A DNA stretch of 5,247 nt. Source: an uncultured bacterium (lineage in GTDB: Bacteria; Acidobacteriota; UBA890). The position numbers and the translations under genes were made by a program. This document shows, in pieces, positions 4,169 to 5,247 of the stretch (positions are counted from its first letter, which is position 1; every line of letters starts with the position of its first letter). Below the pieces are notes generated by a model. The model was not told the DNA's origin. It saw only the letters and a list, made by a program, of their open reading frames with translations, and searched no databases. The stretch covers positions 1 to 5,247 of the forward strand of contig CALAKE010000295.1 in assembly GCA_937922775.1 (NCBI GenBank), read 5' to 3'.

Positions 4169-5247
4169 ATGAAAAAGCAATTTGTACTTTTAGCGCTGGC
4201 GATCTGTCTCTTCGCCGCGGCGGAGATGCAGGGACTGCCGCAGGATCCGGCGGTTACCACCGTCTACGTGTCCGGACCCACCAGTCACACGGTCTACGAG
4301 ACGACGTGGGGAGAGGCCTGCTCGATGGGCGCGCTCACCCGCGAGGTGTACTCCGGTAGTAGTCAGTTCCGCCCGACGGGCATAGAGTTTGGCAGCGACG
4401 GCCTGATCTACTTCGCCGACAACTCGCAAAGTGAGATCGGACGCCTTAGCCTCCCCGTGCCTGGTCAGCAGCAGCAGTTCGAGATCATCTCCGATTCGAG
4501 CGTCTCCACCCTGGAGAACCCGACGGACATCATCTTCACGGCCACCGACGCGATCGTTTCCAGCCGTGCGGGCAGCAACAAGAGCACCGCCGGTCTCTAC
4601 ATCATTCGCAACATTGCCGGCTTGCCGTTCAACGATCCTGCGATTCCGCTTCCCGAGCTGCTCTCTGCTTTTGGCAGCGGCGGCGGCAGCTCCGCCGAGT
4701 CGTTCGCGGTCCTCTACGACCGCAACCTGGTCGGGACAGAAGCCTCCGATGACGAGGTGCTGGAGTTCACGTTCAACAATCCGACCTTCCCCTACACAGA
4801 CTTTACTCCCGTTTTCCCGACCGGTGGCGTGCCGCTGGGAATCGCGGGCACAGGCGTGGGCTCCCAGGAAGTGATCTACGTCGGCTTTCCTAAGACGGGT
4901 GAAATCCTGAAGTACGATCGCAATAACCCTGAGGTACCCGGAGCGCCGTTTGCTGTTCTTCCTGACCGGTACAAGCCTCGTCATATTGATACCGATCTGG
5001 CTGGGAACGTCTACGTCGCCGCCTCCCGACAAGACAACGGGTCGAATGGCGCCCTCTTCTGCATTCCGCCCTCTGGAGGCGTGACGCATCAAGTAACTCT
5101 CGACTCCGCCTATGGTGTGGCAGTCGGAGCTGGAGGCTCTGTAACGGCTAACAACGTCGACTTCACAGGCGGAGACAGCCTGAAGCTCTGCGGTGACGAG
5201 ATTCGTCTGGTATCTCCCGGCGGCGACGTGACCACGGTGACGGTCAC
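4169..5247 (+). CDS. Secreted beta-propeller-like (NHL/SMP-30-like) protein, partial at C-terminus
   Basis: The frame is open from ATG 4169 to the window end (359 codons plus two bases). Residues 1-18 (MKKQFVLLALAICLFAAA) form a signal peptide with two Lys and a hydrophobic core. The Cys at 13 is preceded by Ile, not a lipobox residue, so this looks like signal peptidase I export rather than a lipoprotein. Blade-like segments recur every 35-65 residues: RPTGIEFGSDGLIYFAD at 68-84, NPTDIIF near 117, DRNLVGTEASDDEVLEF near 184, EVIYVGFPKTGEILKYD at 234-250 and RHIDTDLAGNVYVAASR at 271-287. The D-x-x-G-x-x-Y pattern is typical of NHL/SMP-30-like propellers. A Gly/Ser stretch (169-175) looks like a loop. 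Ligand or enzymatic activity is unknown. It is probably periplasmic or extracellular. It has its own intergenic region and is probably not in the cyclase operon. A C-terminal anchor or sorting domain could lie beyond the edge. Confidence 0.8.
   Translation, partial: MKKQFVLLALAICLFAAAEMQGLPQDPAVTTVYVSGPTSHTVYETTWGEACSMGALTREVYSGSSQFRPTGIEFGSDGLIYFADNSQSEIGRLSLPVPGQQQQFEIISDSSVSTLENPTDIIFTATDAIVSSRAGSNKSTAGLYIIRNIAGLPFNDPAIPLPELLSAFGSGGGSSAESFAVLYDRNLVGTEASDDEVLEFTFNNPTFPYTDFTPVFPTGGVPLGIAGTGVGSQEVIYVGFPKTGEILKYDRNNPEVPGAPFAVLPDRYKPRHIDTDLAGNVYVAASRQDNGSNGALFCIPPSGGVTHQVTLDSAYGVAVGAGGSVTANNVDFTGGDSLKLCGDEIRLVSPGGDVTTVTV

Noticed and set aside
4466..4477. Four CAG triplets in the propeller gene
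   Set aside because: It encodes a short Gln run in a loop; too short to be a meaningful microsatellite.
4190..5092. A 300-codon minus-strand open frame opposite the secreted propeller gene
   Set aside because: The plus strand has a signal peptide, a good ribosome binding site and propeller repeats; the antisense product is low-complexity and Arg/Val/Gly-rich.

Overview
The window is ordinary bacterial chromosome-like DNA: densely coding, GC-rich genes separated by two more AT-rich intergenic stretches, with no RNA gene, mobile element or CRISPR array that I can see. It holds five protein genes, and the two outer ones run off the window edges. The taxon cannot be fixed from sequence alone. 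FHA-linked class III nucleotide cyclases, a CRP-type nucleotide-binding protein, a geranylgeranyl-reductase-like flavoprotein and a secreted propeller protein would fit a GC-rich Gram-negative lineage such as Acidobacteriota, Myxococcota or a related candidate phylum. That placement is inference.

Layout. Positions 1-777 (minus strand) encode most of a metallo-beta-lactamase-fold hydrolase that starts at GTG and continues past the left edge. Positions 778-1023 form a divergent promoter region with three inverted repeats and a cluster of TTCTG/CAGAA pentamers. Positions 1024-3835 hold a tight three-gene plus-strand operon: an FAD-dependent geranylgeranyl-reductase-like oxidoreductase, a 123-residue stand-alone cyclic-nucleotide-binding domain overlapping it by an ATGA junction, and, 20 bases later, an FHA-domain class III nucleotide cyclase. 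Positions 3836-4168 are a repeat-rich, AT-rich intergenic region. From 4169 to the right edge runs a secreted beta-propeller-like (NHL/SMP-30-like) protein with a clear signal peptide.

How the genes may work together (inference). The operon encodes a nucleotide cyclase that could be governed by phosphothreonine binding through its FHA domain, a small receptor with an intact phosphate-binding cassette but no DNA-binding domain, and a flavoenzyme translated in coupling with that receptor. The simplest reading is that a cyclic nucleotide made by the cyclase controls the flavoenzyme through the CNBD protein. The divergent hydrolase could be the off switch or could be unrelated. The cyclase carries Glu where adenylyl cyclases carry their substrate-selecting Lys, and Val where the transition-state Asn should be. 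Its product (cAMP, cGMP, or none) is therefore the main open question in the window.
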